Shown here: piece after piece, positions 6,106 through 12,663 of the stretch
Position numbering within the stretch: position 1 is the stretch's first letter
Layout: each line of letters opens with the position of its first letter
Assembly (NCBI GenBank): GCA_937998045.1
Contig: CALKVG010000394.1
Span: 1-12,707, forward strand
DNA from: an uncultured Myxococcales bacterium
Lineage (GTDB): Bacteria; Myxococcota_A; Polyangia; Polyangiales; Polyangiaceae
Direction: 5' to 3'
Length of the DNA: 12,707 bases
The notes under the pieces: model-generated
Seen by the model: the letters and a program-made list of their open reading frames with translations, nothing else
Database searches by the model: none
What the model was told of the DNA's origin: nothing
Translations under genes and position numbers: made by a program

Positions 6106-7284
6106 GTGCACACCATCGACCCCAAGCTCACCGAACGCATCGCCGGCGCCATCGCCGACATCCGCGCCGGCAAGATGGTCATCCTCGTCGACGACGAGGA
6201 TCGCGAGAACGAAGGCGACCTCACGATGGCCGCCCAGTTCGTGACGCCGGAGGCCATCAACTTCATGGCGACCCACGGGCGGGGGCTCATCTGCCTGACC
6301 CTCGTCGAGGAGCAGGTCGATCACCTCAAGCTGTCGATGATGACGTCGCCCGGCCGCGTCGGTCCTCCCCTCGGCACCGCGTTCACCGTGAGCATCGAGG
6401 CGCGCCAGGGCGTCACGACGGGCATCAGCGCCGCCGACCGCGCGCACACGATCCGCCTCGCGGCCAACCCGAGCACGCGCCCCGACGAGATCGTCACGCC
6501 GGGACACGTCTTCCCGCTTCGCGCGCGCAAGGGAGGCGTCCTCGTACGCACCGGCCAGACCGAGGGCTCGGTCGACCTCGCGCGCCTCGCCGACCTCACC
6601 CCGGCGGGCGTCATCTGCGAGATCATGAAGGACGACGGGACGATGGCGCGGATGCCCGATCTCGAGCGCTTCGCCGAGCGGCACAACCTGCGGATCCTCA
6701 GCATCGCGGACCTCATCGGGTACCGCCTCTTCACCGAGCGGCTCGTGCGCCGCCTGAGCGAGTCGACCCTCGTCCTCGATCAGACCGGGACCGAGTGGCG
6801 CGCCGTCGTCTACGGGACGACCATCGACGAACGGCAGTTCCTCGCGCTCGTGAAGGGCGACCTCACGACCGGGCCGCCGCCGCTCTGCCGGGTGCACACC
6901 GGGTCCATCGTGGCCGACACGTTCGCGGCGACCCCGCGCGACGGCGGCCAGCACCTGCGCGAGGCCATCCTGCAGATCGAAGCCGCCGGCCGAGGAGCGC
7001 TCGTGTACATCGCACCCCGTGGCGACGTCCGGCGCGAGCTCGAACAATGGCGCACCACCCACGAGGAGAGCATTCCGCCGCCGAGCGGGCCGAACGAGCC
7101 GCCGCTCCGCGAATTCGGCCTGGGCGCGCAGGTCCTCGTCGACCTGGGACTGCACGAGATTCGGCTGTTGACGAACAACCCGCGTAAGATTGCCGGTATC
7201 CACGGCTTCGGGCTCGACGTCGTGGAGCGGCTGCCCCTGCATTCGATGGATGCGAGCGGGGGGAATTCGAGCGGGTCCGGCTGA
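6106..7284 (+). CDS. ribB: 3,4-dihydroxy-2-butanone-4-phosphate synthase with degenerate GTP cyclohydrolase II-like half (RibBX type)
   Basis: The N-terminal half (about 1-207) is DHBP synthase, which turns ribulose 5-phosphate into the four-carbon riboflavin precursor. It has DDEDRENEGD (29-38), THGRGLICL, the SIEARQGVTTGISAADR block, PGHVFPLRA (His134) and DDGTMARMPDL. The loop usually reading GHTEA is GQTEG, so Gln151 replaces the His that is a metal ligand in E. coli RibB. The C-terminal half (about 210-392) is GTP cyclohydrolase II-like: it keeps FGLGAQVLVDLGLHEIRLLTNNPRKI but lacks the three zinc cysteines (HTGSIVAD for HSECLTGD, TPRDGG for LRCDCG) and the QEGRGIGL loop. GTP cyclohydrolase II activity is therefore unlikely. 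This matches the RibBX variant known from Proteobacteria. Start: GTG at 6106, giving the usual HTIDPKLTERI N-terminus; 392 residues. Confidence 0.95.
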   Translation: MHTIDPKLTERIAGAIADIRAGKMVILVDDEDRENEGDLTMAAQFVTPEAINFMATHGRGLICLTLVEEQVDHLKLSMMTSPGRVGPPLGTAFTVSIEARQGVTTGISAADRAHTIRLAANPSTRPDEIVTPGHVFPLRARKGGVLVRTGQTEGSVDLARLADLTPAGVICEIMKDDGTMARMPDLERFAERHNLRILSIADLIGYRLFTERLVRRLSESTLVLDQTGTEWRAVVYGTTIDERQFLALVKGDLTTGPPPLCRVHTGSIVADTFAATPRDGGQHLREAILQIEAAGRGALVYIAPRGDVRRELEQWRTTHEESIPPPSGPNEPPLREFGLGAQVLVDLGLHEIRLLTNNPRKIAGIHGFGLDVVERLPLHSMDASGGNSSGSG

Positions 7285-7302
7285 CGCCGGACGGGAGCCA
7301 TC

Positions 7303-7788
7303 ATGACGACGCGAGTCATCGAAGGAAACCTCGTCATCCCCAACGGGGCGCGCTTTGCCATCGTCGCGAGCCGGTTTAACCACTTCGTGGTGGACCGCCT
7401 CGTCGAGGGGGCGGTCGACGCCCTGGTCCGGCACGGGGCGACGGCCCAGTCGATCACCATCGTGCGCGTGCCCGGCGCGTGGGAGCTGCCGGTCGTCGTG
7501 CGGCGGCTGGCCGCGTCCAAGAAGGTGGACGCCATCATCGCGCTCGGCGCGGTGATCCGCGGGGCGACGCCGCACTTCGACTACGTCGCGGGGGAGGCCG
7601 CCGGCGGCGTGGCCACCGCCGCCGCGAGCAGCAGCGTGCCGATCGCGTTCGGCGTCCTGACGACCGAGACGATCGAGCAAGCGGTCGAGCGCGCCGGGAC
7701 CAAGTCGGGCAACAAGGGCTGGGACGCTGCGATCAGCGCGATCGAAATGGTCTCGCTCTCGCGCGCCCTGGACGACGCCGGATTCTGA
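7303..7788 (+). CDS. ribH: 6,7-dimethyl-8-ribityllumazine synthase
   Basis: The 161-residue enzyme condenses 5-amino-6-ribitylaminouracil with the four-carbon phosphate made by RibB, giving the substrate of RibE. Members form pentamers or icosahedral capsids. Family motifs are SRFNHFVVDRLVEGA (23-37), VPGAWELP (56-63), LGAVIRGATPHFDYV (81-95) with catalytic His91, IAFGVLTTETIEQA (114-127) and the phosphate-binding RAGTKSGNKG (130-139). The length is typical. GGGAG lies 7 bp before the ATG, and the gene starts 18 bp after ribB, so it is surely co-transcribed. No missing residues seen. Confidence 0.97.
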   Translation: MTTRVIEGNLVIPNGARFAIVASRFNHFVVDRLVEGAVDALVRHGATAQSITIVRVPGAWELPVVVRRLAASKKVDAIIALGAVIRGATPHFDYVAGEAAGGVATAAASSSVPIAFGVLTTETIEQAVERAGTKSGNKGWDAAISAIEMVSLSRALDDAGF

Positions 7789-7817
7789 GGTCACTCTCTC
7801 TGGGCGCGAAGTAGACC

Positions 7818-8249
7818 ATGGGCGCACGCCACTCCGGCCGCGAGGCCGCGCTTCAGATGCTCTTCCAGATGGAGGCCTCCGCCGCGAGCGCGGACGAGGC
7901 GGTCGAGCTCTTCTGGCGGAGCTTCGCTGCCGACGCCGACCCCGAGGGGCGCGCCTACGCCGACCAGGCGGTGCACGGCGTGGGCGAAGACCGCGACTTG
8001 CTCGACAAGCACATCGCGGAGGCCTCGACCCACTGGCGGATCGAGCGGATGGCGCGCGTCGACCGCAACGTCTTGCGCCTGGGCACCTGGGAGCTGCTCA
8101 AGCGTCTCGACGTGCCGCGGGCCGTGATCCTCGACGAAGCGGTCGAGCTGGCGAAGGCGTTCGGCACCGACGACTCGAGCGCGTTCGTCAACGGCGTCCT
8201 CAACCGCATCGCCGACGCGCTCGGCCGCAAGGACGAGGAGCCAGCCTGA
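7818..8249 (+). CDS. nusB: Transcription antitermination factor NusB
   Basis: A 143-residue all-helical RNA-binding protein. With NusE (ribosomal protein S10) NusB binds the boxA element of rRNA leaders and aids antitermination. Visible motifs are SGREAALQMLFQME (6-19), the helix ending IERMARVDRNVLRLGTWELL, PRAVILDEAVELAKAFGTDDSSAFVNGVLNRIA, all NusB hallmarks. It follows ribH by 29 bp, a classic ribH-nusB linkage found in many bacteria. The ribosome site is weak. The stop codon abuts the next start (TGA-ATG), indicating tight coupling to the gene after it. Confidence 0.97.
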   Translation: MGARHSGREAALQMLFQMEASAASADEAVELFWRSFAADADPEGRAYADQAVHGVGEDRDLLDKHIAEASTHWRIERMARVDRNVLRLGTWELLKRLDVPRAVILDEAVELAKAFGTDDSSAFVNGVLNRIADALGRKDEEPA

Positions 8250-8771
8250 ATGGACGTGCGCTTCCTGTCGGCCAACGCGCGACGCCTCGACGAGGCGAGC
8301 GCCGAGGTCTGCGCCTGCGCGATCTGGAGCGACGAGCGACCGGTGCGCGGCTTCGCCGGGCTGCTCGACTGGCGGCTGGGCGGCAGGCTGAGCGCGCTGC
8401 TCAAGTCGGGTTTCGTGACCGGAGACCGGGGCGAGGCGCTCCTTTTGCCGGGCAAGCCGCACGTCCCCTTCGAGAAGGTCCTCGTGCTCGGCCTGGGCGC
8501 CCGCAGCGCCTTCGGCGACGGCGCGTTCCGCGAGGCGGTCGTGCGCATCGCGCGTTCCCTCGAGGGGATGCGCGTGCGACGCGCGGTGGTCGAGCTCCCG
8601 GGGCGCGGGACGGATGCGATCGACGCCGAGCGCGCGATGGCGCTCGCGCTCGAGTGCGCCGGGGCCTCCCCGGAGCACGACGCGTGGTGGCTGGTGGACG
8701 ACGCGGCCGCGCAGAAGCGGATGGAGCCCTTGGTGCGCGGTCGGCGGACCGCGACGGCGCGCGAGCGGTGA
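8250..8771 (+). CDS. Stand-alone N-terminal domain of the M17 (leucyl aminopeptidase) family
   Basis: A 173-residue protein that matches only the N-terminal regulatory domain of cytosolic leucyl aminopeptidases. The diagnostic stretch is PVRGFAGLLDWRLGGRLSALLKSGFVTGDRGEALLLPG (31-68), then KVLVLGLGARSAFGDGAFREAV (76-97). The catalytic C-terminal domain, with its NTDAEGR signature and metal ligands, is absent: the frame stops with a basic tail and the next gene starts 15 bp later. That domain has a macro-domain-like fold, so the protein may bind a ligand or partner rather than cleave peptides. It is not obviously a broken gene: codon usage is normal to the end, and it sits in a tight operon with no spare DNA for a lost domain. 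Exact role unknown. Confidence 0.85.
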   Translation: MDVRFLSANARRLDEASAEVCACAIWSDERPVRGFAGLLDWRLGGRLSALLKSGFVTGDRGEALLLPGKPHVPFEKVLVLGLGARSAFGDGAFREAVVRIARSLEGMRVRRAVVELPGRGTDAIDAERAMALALECAGASPEHDAWWLVDDAAAQKRMEPLVRGRRTATARER

Positions 8772-8786
8772 TCGGCGGCCGCGCAG

Positions 8787-9653
8787 ATGCTCGATCTGGA
8801 TCCGACCCGTGACGCCGTGCCGGCGCGCGATGCGGCGACGCTGGTCGTCGTGCGCGACGTCGCGGCCGGGGGGATCGAGGTGTTCTTCGTCGAGCGCGGC
8901 AAGTCGGGGTTCCTCGGCGGCGCCGTGGTGTTTCCCGGAGGAAAGCTCGACGCCAGCGACCTCGACCCCACGTGGGCGCGGCGCGCGACGGCGCCCCGGA
9001 CACCGGCGGCCCCCATCGCGGACGGCGACGCGCTGCTGCGCGGTCTTGCGGTCGCCGCGTGCCGCGAGGCGCTCGAGGAGGCCGCGATCCTTCCGATCGC
9101 CGGCGCCACCCTCGCGCACGCGGAGCGGCTCGACTGGCGCGATCGGCTCGCCCGGGGGCGAGCGACCCTCGGAGAGCTCCTGGACGCGCGCGGGGCGCGC
9201 CTCGATCTCGCCTCGATGCATCCGTTCGCGCGCTGGATCACGCCGGTGGCGGAGTCGCGCCGGTTCGACGCGCGCTTCTTCCTCTTCGTCGCCGACGGCG
9301 CGCTGACGGGCGCGCACGACGACCACGAGACGACGGCGAGCTTCTGGGCGAGCCCGGGAGAGGTGCTCCGGCGCTTCGGCGAGGGCGCGCTCCAGCTCGC
9401 GCCGCCGACGCATCGCACGCTGGAGGTCCTCGCGAAGGCGGTCGATGCGCGCGACGCCGTGCGCATCGCGTCCTCTTCTTGCGTCGAGGCCATCTGCCCG
9501 CGGCTGGTCCCCCATCGCGACGCCCGGGGCGAGACCGTCGCGCTCGTCCTCCCCGGCGACCCCGAGCACGAGGTGCGCGAGCCGCGGTCTCCGGGGAAGT
9601 CTCGCTACGTCCGCCGCGGCGATCGCTTCCTGCCCGAAGACCCACCGCGATGA
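8787..9653 (+). CDS. Nudix hydrolase, NUDT19-like
   Basis: A 288-residue Nudix protein, likely cleaving a nucleoside diphosphate linked to another group. The core shows VFFVERGKSGFLGGAVVFPGGKLDASDLD (32-60) and the REALEEAAI part of the Nudix box (93-101), whose Glu94, Glu97 and Glu98 bind the metal. The gap between FPGGKLD and REALEE is much longer than the usual Nudix spacing, and an Ala takes the place of the Gly after EE. These are traits of the NUDT19-like subfamily, whose mammalian relatives include CoA diphosphatases. The C-terminal third (from about 215) is an extension without recognised motifs. The ATG was chosen 15 bp after the preceding stop. The stop overlaps the next start (ATGA). 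Substrate not predictable from sequence. Confidence 0.9.
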   Translation: MLDLDPTRDAVPARDAATLVVVRDVAAGGIEVFFVERGKSGFLGGAVVFPGGKLDASDLDPTWARRATAPRTPAAPIADGDALLRGLAVAACREALEEAAILPIAGATLAHAERLDWRDRLARGRATLGELLDARGARLDLASMHPFARWITPVAESRRFDARFFLFVADGALTGAHDDHETTASFWASPGEVLRRFGEGALQLAPPTHRTLEVLAKAVDARDAVRIASSSCVEAICPRLVPHRDARGETVALVLPGDPEHEVREPRSPGKSRYVRRGDRFLPEDPPR

Positions 9654-10156
9654 GCGCGCGGGCGCCGACCCGCGCGCGCTCCCGTCAGCTCTCGGCGGTG
9701 CAGGTCGCGCGCTTCTGCGGCGTCGATCTGAAGACGATTCACAACTGGGTGAACAAGGGGAAGATCCCGTTCCAGCGTACGAGCGGGCGTCACCTGCGTT
9801 TCCGCCCGCTCGACGTCGTCGACTTTCTGCGCGCCTACGAGATGGCCGTCCCCGACGGCCTGCGCCAGATCCGCCTCCACGCCGTCGTGGTGGACCCCGA
9901 CGTCGAGACGCTCGCCGCCGTCCGCCGCTCGCTGTCGCGGCGGTTCGAAATCGCGATCTGCGCCCACGTCGTCGACGGCCTGCTCGCCGTGGCCACGCAG
10001 CTCCCGGACGTGCTCTTCGTCGGCGACGCTTCGCCGCTCGACCTTCCGTCGATCGCAGCGAGGCTCCCCGAGAACGAGGCGACGAGCCACGTGCGCGTCG
10101 TGCCGCTGGGGGATCCGCACGGGCTCCGCGAGACGCTGGAGGCGCTGCTGGCGTAG
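9650..10156 (+). CDS. Helix-turn-helix (excisionase/MerR-like) protein with degenerate receiver domain
   Basis: A 168-residue putative DNA-binding regulator. Residues 14-62 form a helix-turn-helix of the excisionase/MerR type: LSAVQVARFCGVDLKTIHNWVNKGKIPF, then the wing GRHLRFRPLDVVDFL. Residues 75-168 look like a response-regulator receiver fold: HAVVVDPD (acidic turn at 82-84), an alternating helix/strand pattern, and LPDVLFVGD. The Asp normally phosphorylated falls on Gly125, with Asp126 one place off, and the conserved Thr and Lys are missing. Phosphorylation is therefore doubtful, and the domain may act in dimerisation or ligand binding. The start ATG overlaps the Nudix stop by 4 bp, so it is the last gene of the riboflavin/nusB operon. 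Target genes unknown. Confidence 0.8.
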   Translation: MSARAPTRARSRQLSAVQVARFCGVDLKTIHNWVNKGKIPFQRTSGRHLRFRPLDVVDFLRAYEMAVPDGLRQIRLHAVVVDPDVETLAAVRRSLSRRFEIAICAHVVDGLLAVATQLPDVLFVGDASPLDLPSIAARLPENEATSHVRVVPLGDPHGLRETLEALLA

Positions 10157-10181
10157 ATCTCGAGCGGAGGGGTCGAGGTCC

Positions 10182-10206
10182 GGGTCGCGGGCGAGCGTTG
10201 CGACCC
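10182..10206. terminator. Hairpin between converging operon and amidase gene
   Basis: GGGTCGC (10182-10188) and GCGACCC (10200-10206) form a perfect 7-bp stem with an 11-base loop. It fills most of the 51-bp gap between two converging stop codons, so it could end transcription from both sides. No T-tract. Confidence 0.5.
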
Positions 10207-10207
10207 T

Positions 10208-11881
10208 TCACCGTCCTTCGCGGTACGCCCTCACGGCGTTGACGATGGCGTCCGCGAAGGCCTGTCTCCCCTCGTCGGTCGCGAGCCGTTCCTCGTCGCT
10301 CGCGTTGGACAGGTAGCTCGCCTCGAAGAGCACGCTGGGCATCCTCGCGCCGACGAGGACGTAGAAGCCGGCGGTGTGCACGCCGCCGTCGACGACGTCG
10401 CGGTACCGCATCCGGAGGGAGGCGACGGCGGCGCGCTGCAGGAGGCGCGCGAAGCGCGAGGATCGCGCGGCCTCGTCCGCCATGCGCATCCCCCCGAGGA
10501 TCGAGGCCACCTCCGCGGTCGCCGCTTGCGTCGTTGCGTTCTCGCGCGCGGCGACGCGCGCCGCGATCTCGTCGCGCGTCGTGTCGAGGACGTACGTCTC
10601 GATGCCGCGCGGCGCGCGGCTCTCGCTGGCGTTGCAGTGAATCGACACGAACAGATCGGCGGCGAACGCGTTGGCGCGCGCCGTGCGCTCCTCGAGCGAG
10701 ACGAAGTTGTCGTCGTCGCGCGTGAGGACGACCTGGATGCCCTGCGCGGCGAGGATCGGGGCGACGCGGTGCGCGACGTCGAGCGTCACGTCTTTCTCGC
10801 GGATGCCGCTCGCGCCGAGGGCACCCACGTCGCGGCCGCCGTGACCGGGATCGAGGACGACGCGCGCCACCTGCCGCGAGCTGCGCCCTTGAACCCCGGG
10901 CGGATGGCGCGCGATGTCGACGACGATGCGATAGGGGTCCTGGAGGAGAAAGACGCGCCGCCACGCCCGGCCATCGAGGTCGAGCACGACCCGAGAGCCC
11001 GTGCTCGTCGGATCGGCGCGGACGCGCGTGACGACGCCGCCGCCGGCAATCTCTCGCGGCGCGTCGCCGAGGTCGACGCCGTCCAGCTCGACGAACGTTC
11101 GCAGGAGGCCGGTGCCTGGCGCCGTGTCCTCGCCGACGCGATGCGCCGCCGGGCGGTCGAGGACGATGACGAGGCGGGCAGCGTCGGGGCTCGGCCAGGC
11201 CTCGATTCGAGCGATGTGCGGGGGGCGGGCGGACGCGTTCACGTCCGACTGCGCCGAGGGCCCGGGCGGAACCAGTCCTTCGCCGACGAGCCCCTCGTCG
11301 ATGGCCTCGAGGACACGACGCGGCGGACGGAACGCCGTGAGGAGGGCGAGCGAGTCGTCGAGCCGGCGCTCGCAGGGGCCCCCCGGGGCGGCGAAGCGGC
11401 GCCTGGCGCGATAGAGCTCCGTGTAGGTGACTTCCGCGTCCCCGGCGAGGTCGCCGGCCAGACGCGCCCCGGCGATGGCCGCGTCGCACGCGCCCGGATC
11501 GCGCGTCCCGGCGGCGGCTTCGCGGTAGCGCGCGAGCGCTTCGCGGCCGTCGCGCTCGCGGCCCTCGACGCGCCAGGCGCGCTCGAGGAGCCCGCCGGCG
11601 GCGGCCCTGAGCTCGATCGCGCGCGCTCCGGCGCCCTCGCGCTCGGCGCGCCCGCGGAGAGAGTCGGCGAGCGCGCGGACCTCGGCGACGTCGGGGAGCG
11701 CCGCGTCGGGAGCGAGGAGGGAACGTGCCGCAGCGGCTTCCGGGGGCTCCGAGGCACCCGCGGGGCCGGCGTCGCCCGTCCGCGGGGCGTGGGAGCAGCC
11801 CGCCGTCGCCACGGCGAGAAGCAGCAGCACTCCCCGGACGCGGGGACCAAGGGTATCCTGCTTGCGCGGGAGGAACGCCAC
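10208..11881 (-). CDS. Lipoprotein N-acetylmuramoyl-L-alanine amidase (AMIN plus Amidase_3)
   Basis: A 557-residue enzyme that cleaves the amide bond between MurNAc and the stem peptide in periplasmic peptidoglycan, usually at division or in recycling. In order it has a lipoprotein signal peptide (RVRGVLLLLAVATAGC, lipid Cys29), an Ala/Arg-rich helical region (about 45-200) that I cannot assign, an AMIN domain (about 222-325, HIARIEAWPS to YRIVVDIARH) and the Amidase_3 domain (339-557). The zinc ligands and catalytic residues are all there: His347 in DPGHGG, Glu362 in IREKDVTL, His415 in FVSIHCNAS and Glu520 in VLFEASYLSN. The GTG at 11881 is the only start giving a basic n-region; the later GTG at 11830 would not. 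Its start abuts the divergent gene. Unlike E. coli AmiC it appears membrane anchored. The frame continues upstream without a stop but is not used. Confidence 0.9.
   Translation of the reverse strand: MAFLPRKQDTLGPRVRGVLLLLAVATAGCSHAPRTGDAGPAGASEPPEAAAARSLLAPDAALPDVAEVRALADSLRGRAEREGAGARAIELRAAAGGLLERAWRVEGRERDGREALARYREAAAGTRDPGACDAAIAGARLAGDLAGDAEVTYTELYRARRRFAAPGGPCERRLDDSLALLTAFRPPRRVLEAIDEGLVGEGLVPPGPSAQSDVNASARPPHIARIEAWPSPDAARLVIVLDRPAAHRVGEDTAPGTGLLRTFVELDGVDLGDAPREIAGGGVVTRVRADPTSTGSRVVLDLDGRAWRRVFLLQDPYRIVVDIARHPPGVQGRSSRQVARVVLDPGHGGRDVGALGASGIREKDVTLDVAHRVAPILAAQGIQVVLTRDDDNFVSLEERTARANAFAADLFVSIHCNASESRAPRGIETYVLDTTRDEIAARVAARENATTQAATAEVASILGGMRMADEAARSSRFARLLQRAAVASLRMRYRDVVDGGVHTAGFYVLVGARMPSVLFEASYLSNASDEERLATDEGRQAFADAIVNAVRAYREGR
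11868..11874 (+). promoter_or_regulatory. Strong ribosome-binding site fixing the YbjN-like start
   Basis: GGGAGGA lies 7 bp before the GTG at 11882. It is the best Shine-Dalgarno match in the window and sets this start. It lies antisense to the amidase signal-peptide codons. Confidence 0.7.
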
Positions 11882-12349
11882 GTGCCCGAGTCCCAGGTGA
11901 CGATTCAACCCATATACGCGGACCGCGCGAGCGGCCAAACCTTCGCCGACGCGCGTTCGATGATCGACGCGTACCTCGCGCGCTTCGGCGAGCGGGCGGG
12001 CGCCAAGCTCGAACCCCTCGATTCGGGCGGCTACACCCTCGTGCGCAAGGGATCCGCGAGCGTCGGCATCAACGTCCTCGAAGACCACGGAGTGCTGCTC
12101 TTCGTTGCGCCCGTGATGACCGTGCCGCACACGGGGCGGGAGACATTCTACAAGCGCCTCCTCGAGCTCTCCTTCCTCACGACGTCGGACGCCGCGTTCG
12201 CCATCGACTCCCACCGGGACGAGGTGGTCGTGCGAGCTCTGCGGCGGCTCTCGGGGCTGGACTACGAGGAGTTCGAAGACCTGCTCGAGACGGTTGGAAA
12301 GGTCGCCGACGAGTGGGACGACGCGCTGCGTGAAGAATTCGGCCAGTAG
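11882..12349 (+). CDS. YbjN / CesT-like domain protein
   Basis: A 155-residue soluble protein of the YbjN superfamily, whose fold resembles type III secretion chaperones (CesT). Evidence is the pattern TFADARSMIDAYLARFG (20-36), a beta sheet with GYTLVRKGSASVGINVLEDHGVLLFVAPVMTVP (50-82), FYKRLLELSFLTTSDAAFAIDSHRDEVVVRALRRLSGLDYEEFEDLL, then a final helix with ADEWDDALREEFG. These are typical of YbjN proteins, which are often of unknown function and may act as chaperones or tetramerising adaptors. The start is GTG 11882, set by the GGGAGGA site. It diverges from the amidase gene with no gap between starts. There is no type III secretion gene in view, so a secretion-chaperone role is not implied. 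Confidence 0.8.
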   Translation: MPESQVTIQPIYADRASGQTFADARSMIDAYLARFGERAGAKLEPLDSGGYTLVRKGSASVGINVLEDHGVLLFVAPVMTVPHTGRETFYKRLLELSFLTTSDAAFAIDSHRDEVVVRALRRLSGLDYEEFEDLLETVGKVADEWDDALREEFGQ

Positions 12350-12351
12350 AA

Positions 12352-12368
12352 GAACGCTTCGGGCGTTT
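12352..12368 (+). terminator. Short hairpin after the YbjN-like gene
   Basis: GAACGC (12352-12357) and GCGTTT (12363-12368) pair around a TTCGG loop (6 bp, one wobble), 3 bp past the stop. A 9-bp direct repeat, GTTTGGACA twice, overlaps its end. No T-tract; weak. Confidence 0.25.
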
Positions 12369-12445
12369 GGACAGTTTGGACAGGGGTGCGGCGCGGGCCG
12401 CGCGTTGTTCCGGCGGCATCGCGGTGATACCCTTCCGGCAGATTT

Positions 12446-12663
12446 ATGAGCCCACCTGCCGATCCGGCGGCGAAGGCCCCGGCCCCCCCCTTCGCCAAAG
12501 CGCTGCTCACGCCGGAGGAAGCCGAGCGCCTCGCGGCAAGCTTTCGACCCTCCTGGGAGCTCGACGAAGCCCCCTTTACCGGCCCTGGCACGCTGTCCGC
12601 GAACGAGGTGCGTGACCTGCAGGCGGGTGGGATGCACGCGGATGTGCGCGCTGCCGCCTCGAC
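12446..12663 (+). CDS. Hypothetical protein, N-terminal 72 residues, truncated by adapter
   Basis: An ATG at 12446 opens a frame that runs to the end of genomic sequence at 12663. The visible part starts MSPPADPAAKAPAPPF, a Pro/Ala-rich leader without a signal peptide, followed by AKALLTPEEAERLAASFRPSWELDEAPF and TLSANEVRDLQAGGMHADVRAAAS. The LTPEEAERLAASFRPSWE segment looks like a helical domain start, but I do not recognise the family. Third-position GC is high, which supports coding. A run of eight C (12483-12490) lies in the leader. Residues beyond 12663 are adapter and must be ignored. The upstream ribosome site (GGCAG) is weak. Confidence 0.55.

Noticed and set aside
6085..7827. Minus-strand 580-residue frame
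   Set aside because: Antisense to ribB and ribH, no family motif, composition of a shadow.
7791..11489. Very long minus-strand frame of 1232 residues
   Set aside because: It is antisense to nusB, the M17-N gene, the Nudix gene and the HTH gene, all with clear motifs; its product is Arg/Ala-rich low complexity typical of GC-rich shadows.
10376..11881. Plus-strand frame running into the YbjN-like gene
   Set aside because: Antisense of the amidase; the strong GGGAGGA site places the real start at 11882.
11882..12637. Extension of the amidase frame upstream to 12637
   Set aside because: It would run antisense through the whole YbjN-like gene; the lipoprotein signal peptide marks the start near 11881.
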